A stretch of 64,000 nucleotides of DNA, taken from Pseudoduganella albidiflava. GTDB taxonomy: Bacteria > Pseudomonadota > Gammaproteobacteria > Burkholderiales > Burkholderiaceae_D. The stretch spans positions 3,968,001 to 4,032,000 of the forward strand of contig NZ_CP036401.1 in NCBI RefSeq assembly GCF_004322755.1, in the 5' to 3' direction. A program made the translations under genes and the position numbers. Shown here one piece after another: positions 30,512-39,225 of this stretch. Position 1 is the stretch's first letter. Each line of letters opens with the position of its first letter. Below the pieces are notes generated by a model. That model was not told the DNA's origin and did no database searches. It saw only the letters and a program-made list of their open reading frames with translations.

Positions 30512-30540
30512 ATTATGCGGTGTTTCGTGCAGCTCGTCAA
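30512..30540 (-). promoter_or_regulatory. rrn operon promoter
   Basis: On the minus strand TTGACG (30535-30540), a 17-bp spacer and CATAAT (30512-30517) form a near-consensus sigma-70 promoter, about 270 bp before 16S. This is the expected place for the main rRNA promoter. Confidence 0.75.
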
Positions 30541-30653
30541 CCTCTCTTTTTATCCCACATCAATTTGCCATTGTCACTTTCGTGTAGGCACGTTGCTGCG
30601 AGGGACAGAACTATAGCAAACCGCCTGCCCCTCCGCAAGCCCCTGCCGGCAAT

Positions 30654-31373
30654 TTACGCCCGGCGGGTCCGCAAGCCATCCACCTCGGCCCGCAGGGCCG
30701 TGCGGTCCGCGTTCAGCGATTCCAGCTGCGCGCGCAACGCCTTCAGCTCGGAGGCGTAATTGTCGCGCGCCGTCACGGCACCGACGAGTTCCATCTCCGC
30801 GGTCAGCCGGGCGTCCGAATCCGACGCGGCGGACGCGACGCTGCGCTCCAGTTGCGCACGCAGGTCCGCCAGCTGGCGGTCCTTGCCATCGATCGCCAGC
30901 TGGTCCTTGGCCTTGCCGACCAGCGCATTGGTGGCCACTTCGCGGGCATCGCGCAATTCGATCGTCAGCCGCTCGATCTGCTCGGCACGCTCGGCCGCCA
31001 GCGCATTCGCCGTGGACAGCTGCGACAGCAGATCGTCGCGCTCGGCCTCGAGCATTTCGCCCGAGCGGGCCAGCGCTTCCAGGTCGCTCTCGGCCTGCGC
31101 CAGCCGGTCGCGGTTGCCGGCACCGGACTGCTCGGCGAACTGCCGGGCCCAATCGGCCAGCGCGGCGGCCAGGGGTTCGGGAATCTCCGCCTTGGGCGGC
31201 TCCGGTGGCGGCACGTTGTCGGCACGCCAGGCGGCAAGATGCTTGTGGATGACCGATGGCGAACCGCTGCCGAGGGCGTCGCGAACCGCCTCGACCGTCA
31301 CTGGATTGCCATCGTTGTGCAGGGCGCCCGCGGCCGCTGCAACCTCTTCGAATGTGGGGGTCTGGTCCTGCAT
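30654..31373 (-). CDS. KfrA-like DNA-binding protein with long coiled coil
   Basis: A 239-aa protein. Residues about 5-60 match the KfrA N-terminal DNA-binding domain (FEEVAAAAGALHNDGNPVTV, then GSGSPSVIHKHLAAWR). The remaining 180 residues are a nearly continuous Ala/Glu/Arg/Leu-rich coiled coil. KfrA on IncP plasmids is an autoregulated, filament-forming partition accessory; chromosomal relatives are common in beta- and gammaproteobacteria and mostly uncharacterised. It starts at 31373 and reads towards the rrn promoter region. Its job here is unknown. Confidence 0.8.
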   Translation of the reverse strand: MQDQTPTFEEVAAAAGALHNDGNPVTVEAVRDALGSGSPSVIHKHLAAWRADNVPPPEPPKAEIPEPLAAALADWARQFAEQSGAGNRDRLAQAESDLEALARSGEMLEAERDDLLSQLSTANALAAERAEQIERLTIELRDAREVATNALVGKAKDQLAIDGKDRQLADLRAQLERSVASAASDSDARLTAEMELVGAVTARDNYASELKALRAQLESLNADRTALRAEVDGLRTRRA

Positions 31374-31593
31374 GTCGTATCCGTTGTGTGAAGCGGGGAG
31401 CTTACTACAGATACTTTTTCCCTGGCACGACCTTGCGTGGGATCAGGACCATGGGTTGCTTGCACGGTGATAGCGTTGCGGCGCCCATGTTTTTTTGTCA
31501 TGTGCATATTCGCGTGCATATAAGGAGTGACGGCGGCGCTGCTAGAATCGGCCTCTGCTGTAACCACACCTCAACATTCATGGGAAACCAATC

Positions 31594-32472
31594 ATGCGGA
31601 TTCCACTTCTTGCCACGACCATGTTGACCTGGATGGCTGCCAGCACCGCCAGTGCCGTGCCCACCCAGTCCAGCTTCGCCGCAGACACCTTCACTTTCAC
31701 AGCGGATTGTGCGTACGATGCCGCGCAAACGGAATGCGCCTCCTACGACAACTGGCATACCGGCACCAATACCTACTCCCCGACGGGTGCCGGTTCCAGC
31801 ATCGCCGATGCGCGCGGATCGTCATGGACGCTGGCGGAAGCCGACGCGGGCTCCTATTTGCCGGTGCTGAAGGCGTATGCATCGAGCGCTCCCGCCTACC
31901 AGTCCGGCGGCCCGCATGGTGGCTCGTCGATGGTCGACGCGACCATCTGGGCGGTGCAAGGCTATCGGTACACGGGTTCCACGCCGTTTGCGCTGACGCT
32001 GACGGTCACGCTCGATTCGCAGTTTTCGGAAGATGCCGGCGGCGGCACGCAAAACCATTCGATGGTGGCGGTCAGCCTGTTCGACACAGGCGGCTACGTG
32101 TTCGACTACGACCAGAACGCGGCAAGCAACAGCCAGTGCCCGATGATTGCCACGGTACCCAGATGGGGGTGCGCGACGCTGCCCGATATCTTCGCCCGCG
32201 ACCAGCAGTTCCTGTATGACACCGGCACGCTGACGATTTCGATCTCGACCGTGCTCGATCCCGGCCAGACCTTCTATGTGGGTTCCATGCTCGACGCGAA
32301 CGTGTGCTGCGGCGGCGTCGTCGATTCGTCGCAGACGCTGCGAATGCGGTTCAACGATGCCACCCTGCTGGAAAGCTATCCGGTGGCGGTGGTACCGGAA
32401 CCGCACACTTGGGCGATGATGCTGGGCGGTCTGGCGCTGCTCGGCGCTTCCCTCCGCCGGCAGCGGCGCTGA
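31594..32472 (+). CDS. Exported PEP-CTERM sorting-domain protein
   Basis: A 292-aa secreted protein with a signal peptide ending TASA and a C-terminal sorting signal: VPEPHTWAMMLGGLALLGAS followed by a basic tail (RRQRR). The signal is recognised by exosortase and directs export to the envelope, often with exopolysaccharide. The middle is a beta-rich, cysteine-containing domain I do not recognise. Its own promoter and start are not strongly marked. It converges with the DUF2325 gene. Confidence 0.9.
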   Translation: MRIPLLATTMLTWMAASTASAVPTQSSFAADTFTFTADCAYDAAQTECASYDNWHTGTNTYSPTGAGSSIADARGSSWTLAEADAGSYLPVLKAYASSAPAYQSGGPHGGSSMVDATIWAVQGYRYTGSTPFALTLTVTLDSQFSEDAGGGTQNHSMVAVSLFDTGGYVFDYDQNAASNSQCPMIATVPRWGCATLPDIFARDQQFLYDTGTLTISISTVLDPGQTFYVGSMLDANVCCGGVVDSSQTLRMRFNDATLLESYPVAVVPEPHTWAMMLGGLALLGASLRRQRR

Positions 32473-32482
32473 TCCACCGCCA

Positions 32483-33061
32483 TCAACCCTGCTGCGACGC
32501 CACCAGCGCGGCGCCCTCCCCCTCGCCGCTGCGCTGGATGCGCACGATGTGCAGCGCATCGGCATTCTCCACCAGCACGCAGGCCTTGCCGGTGCGCTTG
32601 CAATGGTCCTGCACGCGCCAGTAGGCGCCGTGGCTCATGCACCCGGTCTGGCAAATCACCAGGTCGGCGGCGGCCAGGTCTTCTTCGAGGCCGGCCAGGT
32701 CGTCGGCGTGCGAGGCCAGTACGGGCGCGAATGCCTGCCGTACGTCGCGCTGCTGCAGTTCGTCCGACAGCTCGCGCACGCGCGCCTGCAGCGCTTCGAC
32801 GTGCCGGGCCAGCGCCGCGCGCTTCGGCAAGCCGGGGATGGCGTGTTCCAGCGCGGCCTGGTCATCCTTCGCCCATGCCAGCGCGGTGTCCCGCTTGACC
32901 AGTTCGGCGCGGAGCCGCATCGCCTGCGCATCGAGCCGGGCGATTTCCAGCGCCTGCGCCCGGATCAATTCCGAGCAGCGCGCCTGTACCTCGCCATGGG
33001 TCCGCAACAATGCGGCATGTTCCTGTAGCAGCTGGTCGAAGTTGTCGGCGGTTGCATGCAT
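32483..33061 (-). CDS. DUF2325-domain protein under a Fur-like promoter
   Basis: A 192-aa protein. The N-terminal 100 residues are coiled coil (LIRAQALEIARLDAQAMRLR). The C-terminal domain matches DUF2325: ADLVICQTGCMSHGAYWRVQ, then CKRTGKACVLVENADALH. The start at 33061 has AAAGGA upstream. The function of the family is not established; such genes recur beside iron-uptake genes. Its promoter (-35 TTGTAA at 33126-33131, -10 TAATAT at 33103-33108, 17-bp spacer) is fully covered by a Fur-box-like palindrome, so iron repression is likely. Confidence 0.82.
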   Translation of the reverse strand: MHATADNFDQLLQEHAALLRTHGEVQARCSELIRAQALEIARLDAQAMRLRAELVKRDTALAWAKDDQAALEHAIPGLPKRAALARHVEALQARVRELSDELQQRDVRQAFAPVLASHADDLAGLEEDLAAADLVICQTGCMSHGAYWRVQDHCKRTGKACVLVENADALHIVRIQRSGEGEGAALVASQQG

Positions 33062-33108
33062 CTGTGATCCTTTTCTGAAGCCTGGCTCGAACGCCAAATA
33101 CCATATTA

Positions 33109-33127
33109 AATGCGAATAATTCTCATT
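33109..33127. promoter_or_regulatory. Fur-box-like operator
   Basis: AATGCGAATAATTCTCATT is an imperfect 19-bp palindrome (about 16 of 19 positions symmetric) resembling the Fur consensus. It lies between the -10 and -35 hexamers of the promoter for the DUF2325 gene. The same-strand genes upstream of it encode an iron-type receptor and a PepSY protein. Confidence 0.65.
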
Positions 33128-33240
33128 ACAACAATAGGCATTATGGGAGCAAGGCTTTAAAGGACCCTTAACGGACCGGCAACCGGGCCGGTTGCGGCAT
33201 CCACTGCACAGCACAAGCAGCGCGCCAGGCGGCAGCCTGT

Positions 33241-33570
33241 CTAGGCAAACAGGGTCGCCGCCAAAATCGCCAGCGGCGCCAGCCAGCGCGGCCGCCACGC
33301 CAGCACGAACGCCACGGATATCCCGCCAGCGGACACCAGGAGCGCCCACAGCAGCGTGCCGAAGCCGGCGCCATGTGCGGCAACACAAGGAGCCAGCGCG
33401 CCGGCCAGGAGGAGCGAGGCGGCCGTGCGCAGCCTGCGCAACGCGCGCGGGCCGGGATACGGCGGCAGCTTGCCCGTCGCGTGCCAGTGCTCGCGCTGCG
33501 ACAGGGCCAGCACGGCGCAGCCCAGCGCGCACATGGCGAAGGCTGCGAGAGTCGCCAGCAGTTCAGGCAC
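33241..33570 (-). CDS. DUF3325-family membrane protein
   Basis: A 109-aa, mostly hydrophobic protein with three predicted helices (LLATLAAFAMCALGCAVLAL, AASLLLAGALAPCVAAHGA, LLWALLVSAGGISVAFVLA). DUF3325 proteins accompany PepSY and DUF3649 genes in siderophore-receptor operons, as here. A GTG start at 33570 is chosen because it overlaps the PepSY stop by 8 bp; the longer frame would run through coding sequence of the PepSY gene. Role unknown, probably in the same inner-membrane iron-reduction machinery. Confidence 0.75.
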   Translation of the reverse strand: MPELLATLAAFAMCALGCAVLALSQREHWHATGKLPPYPGPRALRRLRTAASLLLAGALAPCVAAHGAGFGTLLWALLVSAGGISVAFVLAWRPRWLAPLAILAATLFA

Positions 33571-35188
33571 CGGTCCCCTCCCCGGCCCGCGCACGGCTGG
33601 TATCACGGGCACCGTTCGTGCCCGCCGTACCGTCGCTGCCGCCAGTACTCTTGCTGCCATCGGTGCCACTGCCTCGGCCAGCACCGATGCGGCGCGCCGC
33701 ATGCCATGCGGCGCCGCCAAACGCCAGCAGCGCAAGGTCGACACCGGCGACCGCGTGCCGGCCGTTCGCCAGCGTCTGCAACAGGTGCTCGCCCGTCGTC
33801 AGCCAGTTCAGCAGCATGGCCACCAGCGCCAGTGCCGCGATGCCCAGCAACTGTTCGCGCCAGGCGGCGGTGCGCCGCAGCCAGGCATGCAGGAAGGCGA
33901 TCGACCAGGTAGCGTAGAACGTGGCACGCTCCAGCGCGGCACGGTCCCACTCCGGCAAACCGGCATCCGCCGGCAGCAGCCGGTTCGCGACCAGGTAAGC
34001 CAGCGTGGAGAGCACGAGCCCCGTCATCCCGCCGACCGCCAGCATCTCCACCAGCCGCACGCCGCCCAGGCCATGGCGCGCGTGCCCCTTGCGGCGCGAC
34101 TCCAGCCAGAACAGGAAGCCGGTGGCGACCAGCACGCATCCTCCCAGGCCGCCGGCGAAGTAAAGGGCGCGCAGCGTGCCATGCTCGAAGCGGGCGAAAT
34201 GCACGCCGGACAGCACGCGCTGCGCCGTCATTACCGGGCCGGCTTCGAAACGGCGCACCACGCGGCCGGTGGCGGCGTCGAAGTACAGCTGGTCCAGGTT
34301 CATCGTCACCTCGCGCGCATACGAGCGGCGGAACTCGATGACCCCGGCCGCATCGCCCGGCTGCCAGGCGCGCACGAAGTATGGCTGTTCGCCACCCCAC
34401 AGCCGTTCGGCCTCGCGCCGCATCGCGTCCAGCGAAGCCAGCGTGCCCGGCTCGCCGGTCTTCCTGCCGGCATGCCGCCCGTAGGCCTCGGCCATGAACG
34501 CGGCCTTGGCCTTCGGCTTGGCGCCGTAGGTGGCCACGTGCGCCTGCGGGAAGAACACCGTGATGAAGATCGCCAGCCCGGACAGGGCCAGCATGAAATG
34601 GAACGGCAGCAGCAGCACGCCCGAGAGGTTGTGCAGGTCCAGCGCGCTGCGCGGCAGCCCCTTGCGCGGGCGGAACGTGAACAGCTGCGCAACCAGCCTG
34701 GCGTGGATCACGACACCCGAGACCAGCAGCACCAGCATCGCCATGCCGGCCAGGCCTACCAGCCACTTGCCGGTGTCGGCCCATGCCAGGTGCAGGCTGT
34801 AATGCAGCGGCACCAGGAAGCCGGAGGCGCCGTCCGTACCCGGCTGCGGCAACAGCCGGTAGCGCACCGGGTCGAACAGCCGGGTATATTCCTCGCCATC
34901 GGGCAGCCGGTAGCTGAACACCGCCACCGGCGTACGGGCGGTCGGCAGGTCGATGCGCCATTGCGTGGCGCCGGCCGGCACCAGGGGCAGTACCAGCCGG
35001 GCCGCGCGGTCCAGCGACAAGGGTGCCGGCGCGGCGGCAAGGCGCGTTTGCGGCATCATCCACTGGTCGATCTCGCCGCGGAACAGGATCAGCGTGCCGG
35101 TCCAGAGCACGGCGAACAGCACCGCGCCGAGCAGCACGCCGGCCCAGGTATGCAGTGGCGCCATCGACTTGCGGAACGTCGTCTCCAT
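33563..35188 (-). CDS. PepSY-domain membrane protein, iron-uptake associated
   Basis: A 541-aa inner-membrane protein of the PepSY_TM family (PiuB-like), thought to reduce ferric siderophores or act as an envelope flavo/haem reductase. Helices occur at about 12-35, 145-165, 195-215 and in the C-terminal third. Family motifs: LHTWAGVLLGAVLFAVLWTG, YSLHLAWADTGKWLVGLAGM and LHNLSGVLLLPFHFMLALSG with conserved His. The start at 35188 lies 2 bp after the DUF3649 stop. The last 50 residues are an unusual Gly/Ser/Thr-rich tail with no obvious role. Confidence 0.88.
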   Translation of the reverse strand: METTFRKSMAPLHTWAGVLLGAVLFAVLWTGTLILFRGEIDQWMMPQTRLAAAPAPLSLDRAARLVLPLVPAGATQWRIDLPTARTPVAVFSYRLPDGEEYTRLFDPVRYRLLPQPGTDGASGFLVPLHYSLHLAWADTGKWLVGLAGMAMLVLLVSGVVIHARLVAQLFTFRPRKGLPRSALDLHNLSGVLLLPFHFMLALSGLAIFITVFFPQAHVATYGAKPKAKAAFMAEAYGRHAGRKTGEPGTLASLDAMRREAERLWGGEQPYFVRAWQPGDAAGVIEFRRSYAREVTMNLDQLYFDAATGRVVRRFEAGPVMTAQRVLSGVHFARFEHGTLRALYFAGGLGGCVLVATGFLFWLESRRKGHARHGLGGVRLVEMLAVGGMTGLVLSTLAYLVANRLLPADAGLPEWDRAALERATFYATWSIAFLHAWLRRTAAWREQLLGIAALALVAMLLNWLTTGEHLLQTLANGRHAVAGVDLALLAFGGAAWHAARRIGAGRGSGTDGSKSTGGSDGTAGTNGARDTSRARAGEGTGA

Positions 35189-35190
35189 GG

Positions 35191-35484
35191 TCAGCCGAGG
35201 GTGATGCGCAACAGTGCGAACGTCGCGGCAGCGGCACCGGGCACCAGCCACCAGGTGCTCACCCGCCGCAACGAAAAGCCCCAGAGCAGCAGGCCGAGGT
35301 AGAGCGGAAAGCCCAGCATCGCCATCAGCACCACCGCCTCGGACCGCACCATGCCGGCCCTGGCCAGCAGCGCCGCGCCCAGCGTCACGGCCACGGCGGT
35401 ACAGGCGTAGCCGCCGCCGACGATGGCGACGGCCCGCAGCGCAATGCGCGCCACGGCAAGCGGGCCGTCAGAAACGGAGCGCAT
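35191..35484 (-). CDS. DUF3649-family membrane protein
   Basis: A 97-aa protein with three hydrophobic segments (AVAIVGGGYACTAVAVTLGA, AVVLMAMLGFPLYLGLLLWG, WWLVPGAAAATFALLR). DUF3649 genes sit between siderophore receptors and PepSY genes, as here. It overlaps the receptor gene by 17 bp and ends 2 bp before the PepSY gene, so one transcript is likely. Molecular function unknown. Confidence 0.8.
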   Translation of the reverse strand: MRSVSDGPLAVARIALRAVAIVGGGYACTAVAVTLGAALLARAGMVRSEAVVLMAMLGFPLYLGLLLWGFSLRRVSTWWLVPGAAAATFALLRITLG

Positions 35485-37582
35485 ACCCGAGGCTCACCGT
35501 GCGGCCCCGCCCGGCGAAGTAGCGCTTCGGCTCGACCAGCGCGCTTTGCGAGAAGTAGGTGATGTACATCCGGTCGAACACGTTGGCCACGGCGAAGCGC
35601 AACTCGCCCTTCGGGAGCTTCCAGTTCGCGCTGGCGTCGAGCAGCGTGTAGCCGTTGAATTTCATGGCCGGATCGTCGAAGGTCGCGCTGAACGCGTGCT
35701 GCGCCTGCACGAACGACGACAGCCGGCCGTTCCAGTCCGCCGTCCAGCTGGCGATCACCCGGTCCGGCGCCACGTTCAGACCATCGAGCCTGGCGTCGAG
35801 CGTGCCGTCGGCGTTGCTGTCGTAGCGGCCGTTGGTGCGCGCATAGGCGATCCGCGCCCGGTGCGCCTTGCCGAAACGGTAGGCCGCGGCGGCGTCGAAG
35901 CCGTCGATGCGGGTTTTTTCGCGCGCCATCACGAACGCGCCGTTGACGGTGGCGACCCGGGCGCCCAGGTCCGAACGGGAACGGAACCAGCTGGCGTCCA
36001 GGTCCCACGCGCCTTCGCGTACCCGCACCCCGGCTTCCGCGCTGCGGGTCAGGATCGGCTGCAGGTCGCGCATGCGCGCCACGCCGACGCCCGGCGTATT
36101 GATCGAGCGGAGCACGCGGCCGATGTCGGGCATGCCGAAGCCTTCCGAATAACTGGAGAACAGGCTGACCTGGCGCAGCGGCTTGAACACCAGGCCCGCG
36201 TTCCTCAGCGTTTCGTTGAAATCGAGCTTGCCGCCCTCGACGGCCACGCGGCGGAACGAGGCCAGCGTCGTATAGCTGTCGATGCGCACGTCGGAGCGTT
36301 CCCGGCGCACGCCCGCGTGCAGTGCCAGCGTATCCGTGACCTGCGCCTCGCCCTGCAGGAACAGCGAGACGTTGCGGAAGGTCGACGGCGGCACGTAGGT
36401 GCGCCCGGTGCCGTACAGGTCCTGCTCGCCCTCGTCGTACAGCGTGTCGACACCGCCGGTCAGCTTCAGCCGGCCATCGAGCAGGCCGGCCTTCGTCAGC
36501 CCCACCTTGCTGCCGTACTTCGACGCCGTGATGCGCGACTGGTCGTACAGCGTGCCGGCCGGCGCGATCAGCGGATCCTGGAAGGTTGCCGAGTTATCGG
36601 CACCGAACAGGCCTTCGAACTCCTGGTTGAACACCATCGCCGACAACTCCATGCCCGCCAGGTCGCTATGCCGGTAGGTCAGCGCCGTGGTCCAGACATC
36701 GTTCCACGGCGGCGTGCCCGGCGGCTCTCCCTCCACCGACAGCGTTGGAATGCCGCGCGCACGGTCGCCCGCCACCGCCAGGTAGCCGGCCTTCGATTTC
36801 AGCCGGTAGCGGTTGACGGACAGCTGCAGGCGCTGGTCCGCATCGATGTCGTAGCCCAGCTTGGCCAGCACGTCGTAGGCACGCGAATCCATCAGGTCGC
36901 CCTGGGTATTGTCGGTGCCGAGCGGCCGGCCCCGCCCGTCCAGGTGCAGGCCCTGGTCTTCGTAGCTGAGCGCGAACAGGTAGTCGAACGCTTCGCCGCG
37001 CCCTTCCAGCCGGTAGGCCGCCTTGTAGTTCGCGGTGTCGGCGCCGATATCGGACGTCGGCAAGGTGGCCTGCACGTCGACGGACTGGCTCAGCGTGCCC
37101 CGGCCGGGCCGGCGCGTGACGATGTTGATGGTGCCGCCGGTGGCGCCCAGGCCATTGACGGCGTTGGCGCCCTGGATCACCTCGATGCGATCGACCAGCG
37201 CGTAGTCGATGGTGTGCGCTTCGCGCCCGGTCGGCCGCAGCGGGTTCGACTGGGGTACGCCGTCGACCAGGATCAGCGGCGTGCGCCCGCGCAGCGTTTC
37301 GGCGCTGCCCGTCATCTTGCCGCGGCTGGGCGCGAACGATGGCAGCAGGCTGGCCAGCACGTCGGAGGAATTGCCGGAAATCGCCAGCTGCCGCGCGATG
37401 TCTTCCTTGCCGATGACGAGCACCGTTTGCGGCGCATCGTCGGCGGTCAGGTGCGAGCGCGTGGCCGAGACGACGACGGTTTCAGGTTCGGATTCCGGTG
37501 CCTGCTGGGCGAAAGCGCCCTGTGCGGCGAGTGCCGCGAGCATCGCGGCGAAACGCCGGCGCGGCGGGAGGATTGACTGCAT
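35468..37582 (-). CDS. TonB-dependent siderophore-type receptor
   Basis: A 704-aa outer-membrane receptor. The signal peptide ends GAFA. A TonB-box-like ETVVVSATRS is followed by the plug (LRGRTPLILVDGVPQSNPLR, then IEVIQGANAVNGLGATGGTI) and a barrel ending GRTVSLGYALRF with the canonical terminal Phe. Length and plug fit ferric-siderophore receptors. It heads the four-gene iron operon with DUF3649, PepSY and DUF3325 genes. No clear Fur box was seen directly upstream; that upstream DNA is now the left flank of the 9.4-kb island. Confidence 0.92.
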   Translation of the reverse strand: MQSILPPRRRFAAMLAALAAQGAFAQQAPESEPETVVVSATRSHLTADDAPQTVLVIGKEDIARQLAISGNSSDVLASLLPSFAPSRGKMTGSAETLRGRTPLILVDGVPQSNPLRPTGREAHTIDYALVDRIEVIQGANAVNGLGATGGTINIVTRRPGRGTLSQSVDVQATLPTSDIGADTANYKAAYRLEGRGEAFDYLFALSYEDQGLHLDGRGRPLGTDNTQGDLMDSRAYDVLAKLGYDIDADQRLQLSVNRYRLKSKAGYLAVAGDRARGIPTLSVEGEPPGTPPWNDVWTTALTYRHSDLAGMELSAMVFNQEFEGLFGADNSATFQDPLIAPAGTLYDQSRITASKYGSKVGLTKAGLLDGRLKLTGGVDTLYDEGEQDLYGTGRTYVPPSTFRNVSLFLQGEAQVTDTLALHAGVRRERSDVRIDSYTTLASFRRVAVEGGKLDFNETLRNAGLVFKPLRQVSLFSSYSEGFGMPDIGRVLRSINTPGVGVARMRDLQPILTRSAEAGVRVREGAWDLDASWFRSRSDLGARVATVNGAFVMAREKTRIDGFDAAAAYRFGKAHRARIAYARTNGRYDSNADGTLDARLDGLNVAPDRVIASWTADWNGRLSSFVQAQHAFSATFDDPAMKFNGYTLLDASANWKLPKGELRFAVANVFDRMYITYFSQSALVEPKRYFAGRGRTVSLGYALRF

Positions 37583-37695
37583 GCGGATCTTTCAGCGGTA
37601 CGGGGCCAGGAAGGCGATTGTCGGCTGGCGCTGTTGCTGAAGGCTGGCTGGATCGGCGATCTTACCGCTGGCGATGCTTTTCAGTCAATCCCGGG

Positions 37696-37785
37696 GCCTC
37701 AGGTATTGAGCGTGATGAACCCGCCATCGATCGGATAATCGGTGCCCGTGATGAACGATGCTTCGTCGCTGCACAGGTACAGCGC
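37696..37785. repeat. Left 90-bp direct repeat (displaced 3' end of the fucose SDR gene)
   Basis: Ninety bases identical to 47186-47275. The copy comprises the last 87 bp of the SDR coding sequence at 47189-47953, stop codon included, plus 3 bp. Here it has no gene body attached and runs into unrelated sequence at 37786. It is best read as one end of an inserted segment. Confidence 0.9.
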
Positions 37786-37806
37786 TCGTTGACATGTCGC
37801 CTCTCT

Positions 37807-38646
37807 TCACTTATCCGCCGCGCCCACGGTGCGCTTCGCAAATACGTCCTTGAAGACCGGCATGGCAGAAAACACATTCGGCCAGCCTGCGTAGAAGGCC
37901 AGCTGGGTAAGCATCTCGGAGGCCTGCCTTTCGGTAAGACTGCTATCCATTGCCCGGTTCAGGTGGTACGTGATCTGCGCCACCTGGCCAGAAGCGACAA
38001 GCGCGCTCACGGTAACCATGCTCCGGTCGCGTGGCGCCAGGCCGGGGCGCAGCCAGAGGTCACGGAACAAGGCATCGGTCGTGTACTGGACCACGCCCGG
38101 CGCTACCTTGCCGAAATTTTCATCGACCGACTTCGCACGCTTGTCGTCCGTCTCTTTATCAAGCGGCAGCAGTTGCACTTTCGCCGAGGGTAACTGTTTG
38201 CCGGTGATCTTGCGTTCCTCAAAGACAGGCCTGGTAGCGCTGACGGCCGCCATGGCGTTCGGCCAGCCCGAATAGAATGCGAGGTGCGTGATGATTTCCG
38301 AGATCTCCTCAGGCTTGACACCGTTGTCGAGCGCCCGGTTCAGGTAAAACGGCAACTCCGAAGGCTGGTTCCTGGCGATCAGCACAGCGAGCGTGACAAT
38401 GCTCCGGTCTCGTTGTGACAAGTCAGGACGCGCCCAGACCTCGCCGAGCAGCAGGCCTTGGGTGTAGTTGTCGAGTGGGGGAGCAACCATTTGAATATCC
38501 TTTGATGAGAATGAGGAACTGCTGGCCGGCCTGGACGCCTGTGCGGCGGCATCGCCCAGGAACGCAAATATCGACAAGCCGCATAGCGCGACGCCAGCGG
38601 CCCTTGCCCACGTCGAACGCGCGCGCTTATTTCCCATATTGTTCAT
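37807..38646 (-). CDS. Exported protein with two carboxymuconolactone decarboxylase/AhpD-like domains
   Basis: A 279-aa protein with a signal peptide ([11 protein letters not shown]) and two tandem CMD domains: first [20 protein letters not shown]...[14 protein letters not shown], second [20 protein letters not shown]...[14 protein letters not shown]. The AhpD-type CxxC is absent in both, so a plain decarboxylase-like or redox-inactive role is likelier than peroxide reduction. The start at 38646 (GGAG upstream) overlaps the cupin gene by 20 bp. It is the last gene of the molybdenum hydroxylase operon. Confidence 0.85.
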   Translation of the reverse strand: MNNMGNKRARSTWARAAGVALCGLSIFAFLGDAAAQASRPASSSSFSSKDIQMVAPPLDNYTQGLLLGEVWARPDLSQRDRSIVTLAVLIARNQPSELPFYLNRALDNGVKPEEISEIITHLAFYSGWPNAMAAVSATRPVFEERKITGKQLPSAKVQLLPLDKETDDKRAKSVDENFGKVAPGVVQYTTDALFRDLWLRPGLAPRDRSMVTVSALVASGQVAQITYHLNRAMDSSLTERQASEMLTQLAFYAGWPNVFSAMPVFKDVFAKRTVGAADK

Positions 38647-39148
38647 CGCTGACTTTCTCCATCCATTCGACATTCTTGCCATTGGCGCTCTCCTGGATGG
38701 CAATGTGTGTCAGTGCGGTCGCTGGCGCGGCGCCATGCCAGTGCTTGACGCCCGGCGGCGTCCAGATGACGTCTCCCGGACGAATCTGCTCTACGACACC
38801 GCCCCACTGCTGTATGCGACCCGCGCCCGCAGTCACGATCAGTACCTGTCCCATCGGGTGCGTATGCCAGGCCGAACGTGCAGCCGGTTCGAAGGTTACC
38901 GCACCGCCCGACACGGTGGACGGGGCGCGCACGCCGAACAGTGGATCGACGCGCACGCTGCCCGTGAAGTTCTGCGCGGGTCCTTTGGTCGACGCCTGGC
39001 TACCCGCGCGGGCGATGACCATCTGGGCCGGGTTGCCGTTCGCATTGCCAGGCGCAGTGCCGGCGGATGCCGTTCCCGCAGCACCGGTTTGAGCAAGCGC
39101 CGACGCACCCAGCGTGAGTGACATTACTGCAGCGGCAATCATCTTCAT
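38627..39148 (-). CDS. Exported cupin-domain protein
   Basis: A 173-aa protein with a signal peptide ending ASALAQ and a single cupin barrel. Metal-ligand residues are visible in the HTHPMGQVL segment and the [10 protein letters not shown] segment (two His plus Glu-like pattern). Cupin plus CMD-domain pairs often co-occur next to oxidoreductases, and here follow the molybdenum hydroxylase genes. The start at 39148 has AAAGGA 7 bp upstream. Substrate unknown. Confidence 0.85.
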   Translation of the reverse strand: MKMIAAAVMSLTLGASALAQTGAAGTASAGTAPGNANGNPAQMVIARAGSQASTKGPAQNFTGSVRVDPLFGVRAPSTVSGGAVTFEPAARSAWHTHPMGQVLIVTAGAGRIQQWGGVVEQIRPGDVIWTPPGVKHWHGAAPATALTHIAIQESANGKNVEWMEKVSDEQYGK

Positions 39149-39225
39149 GCCTATCCTTTCAAGCCTCTGGCCCGGCAACGCGTGCCGAGCCGATACGTTA
39201 ATGACGTTCCGAATCGACTGCTTTC

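Noticed and set aside
32483..33532. 349-residue form of the DUF2325 protein
   Set aside because: The extension crosses the Fur-box promoter and part of the DUF3325 gene; the start at 33061 has a good ribosome site.
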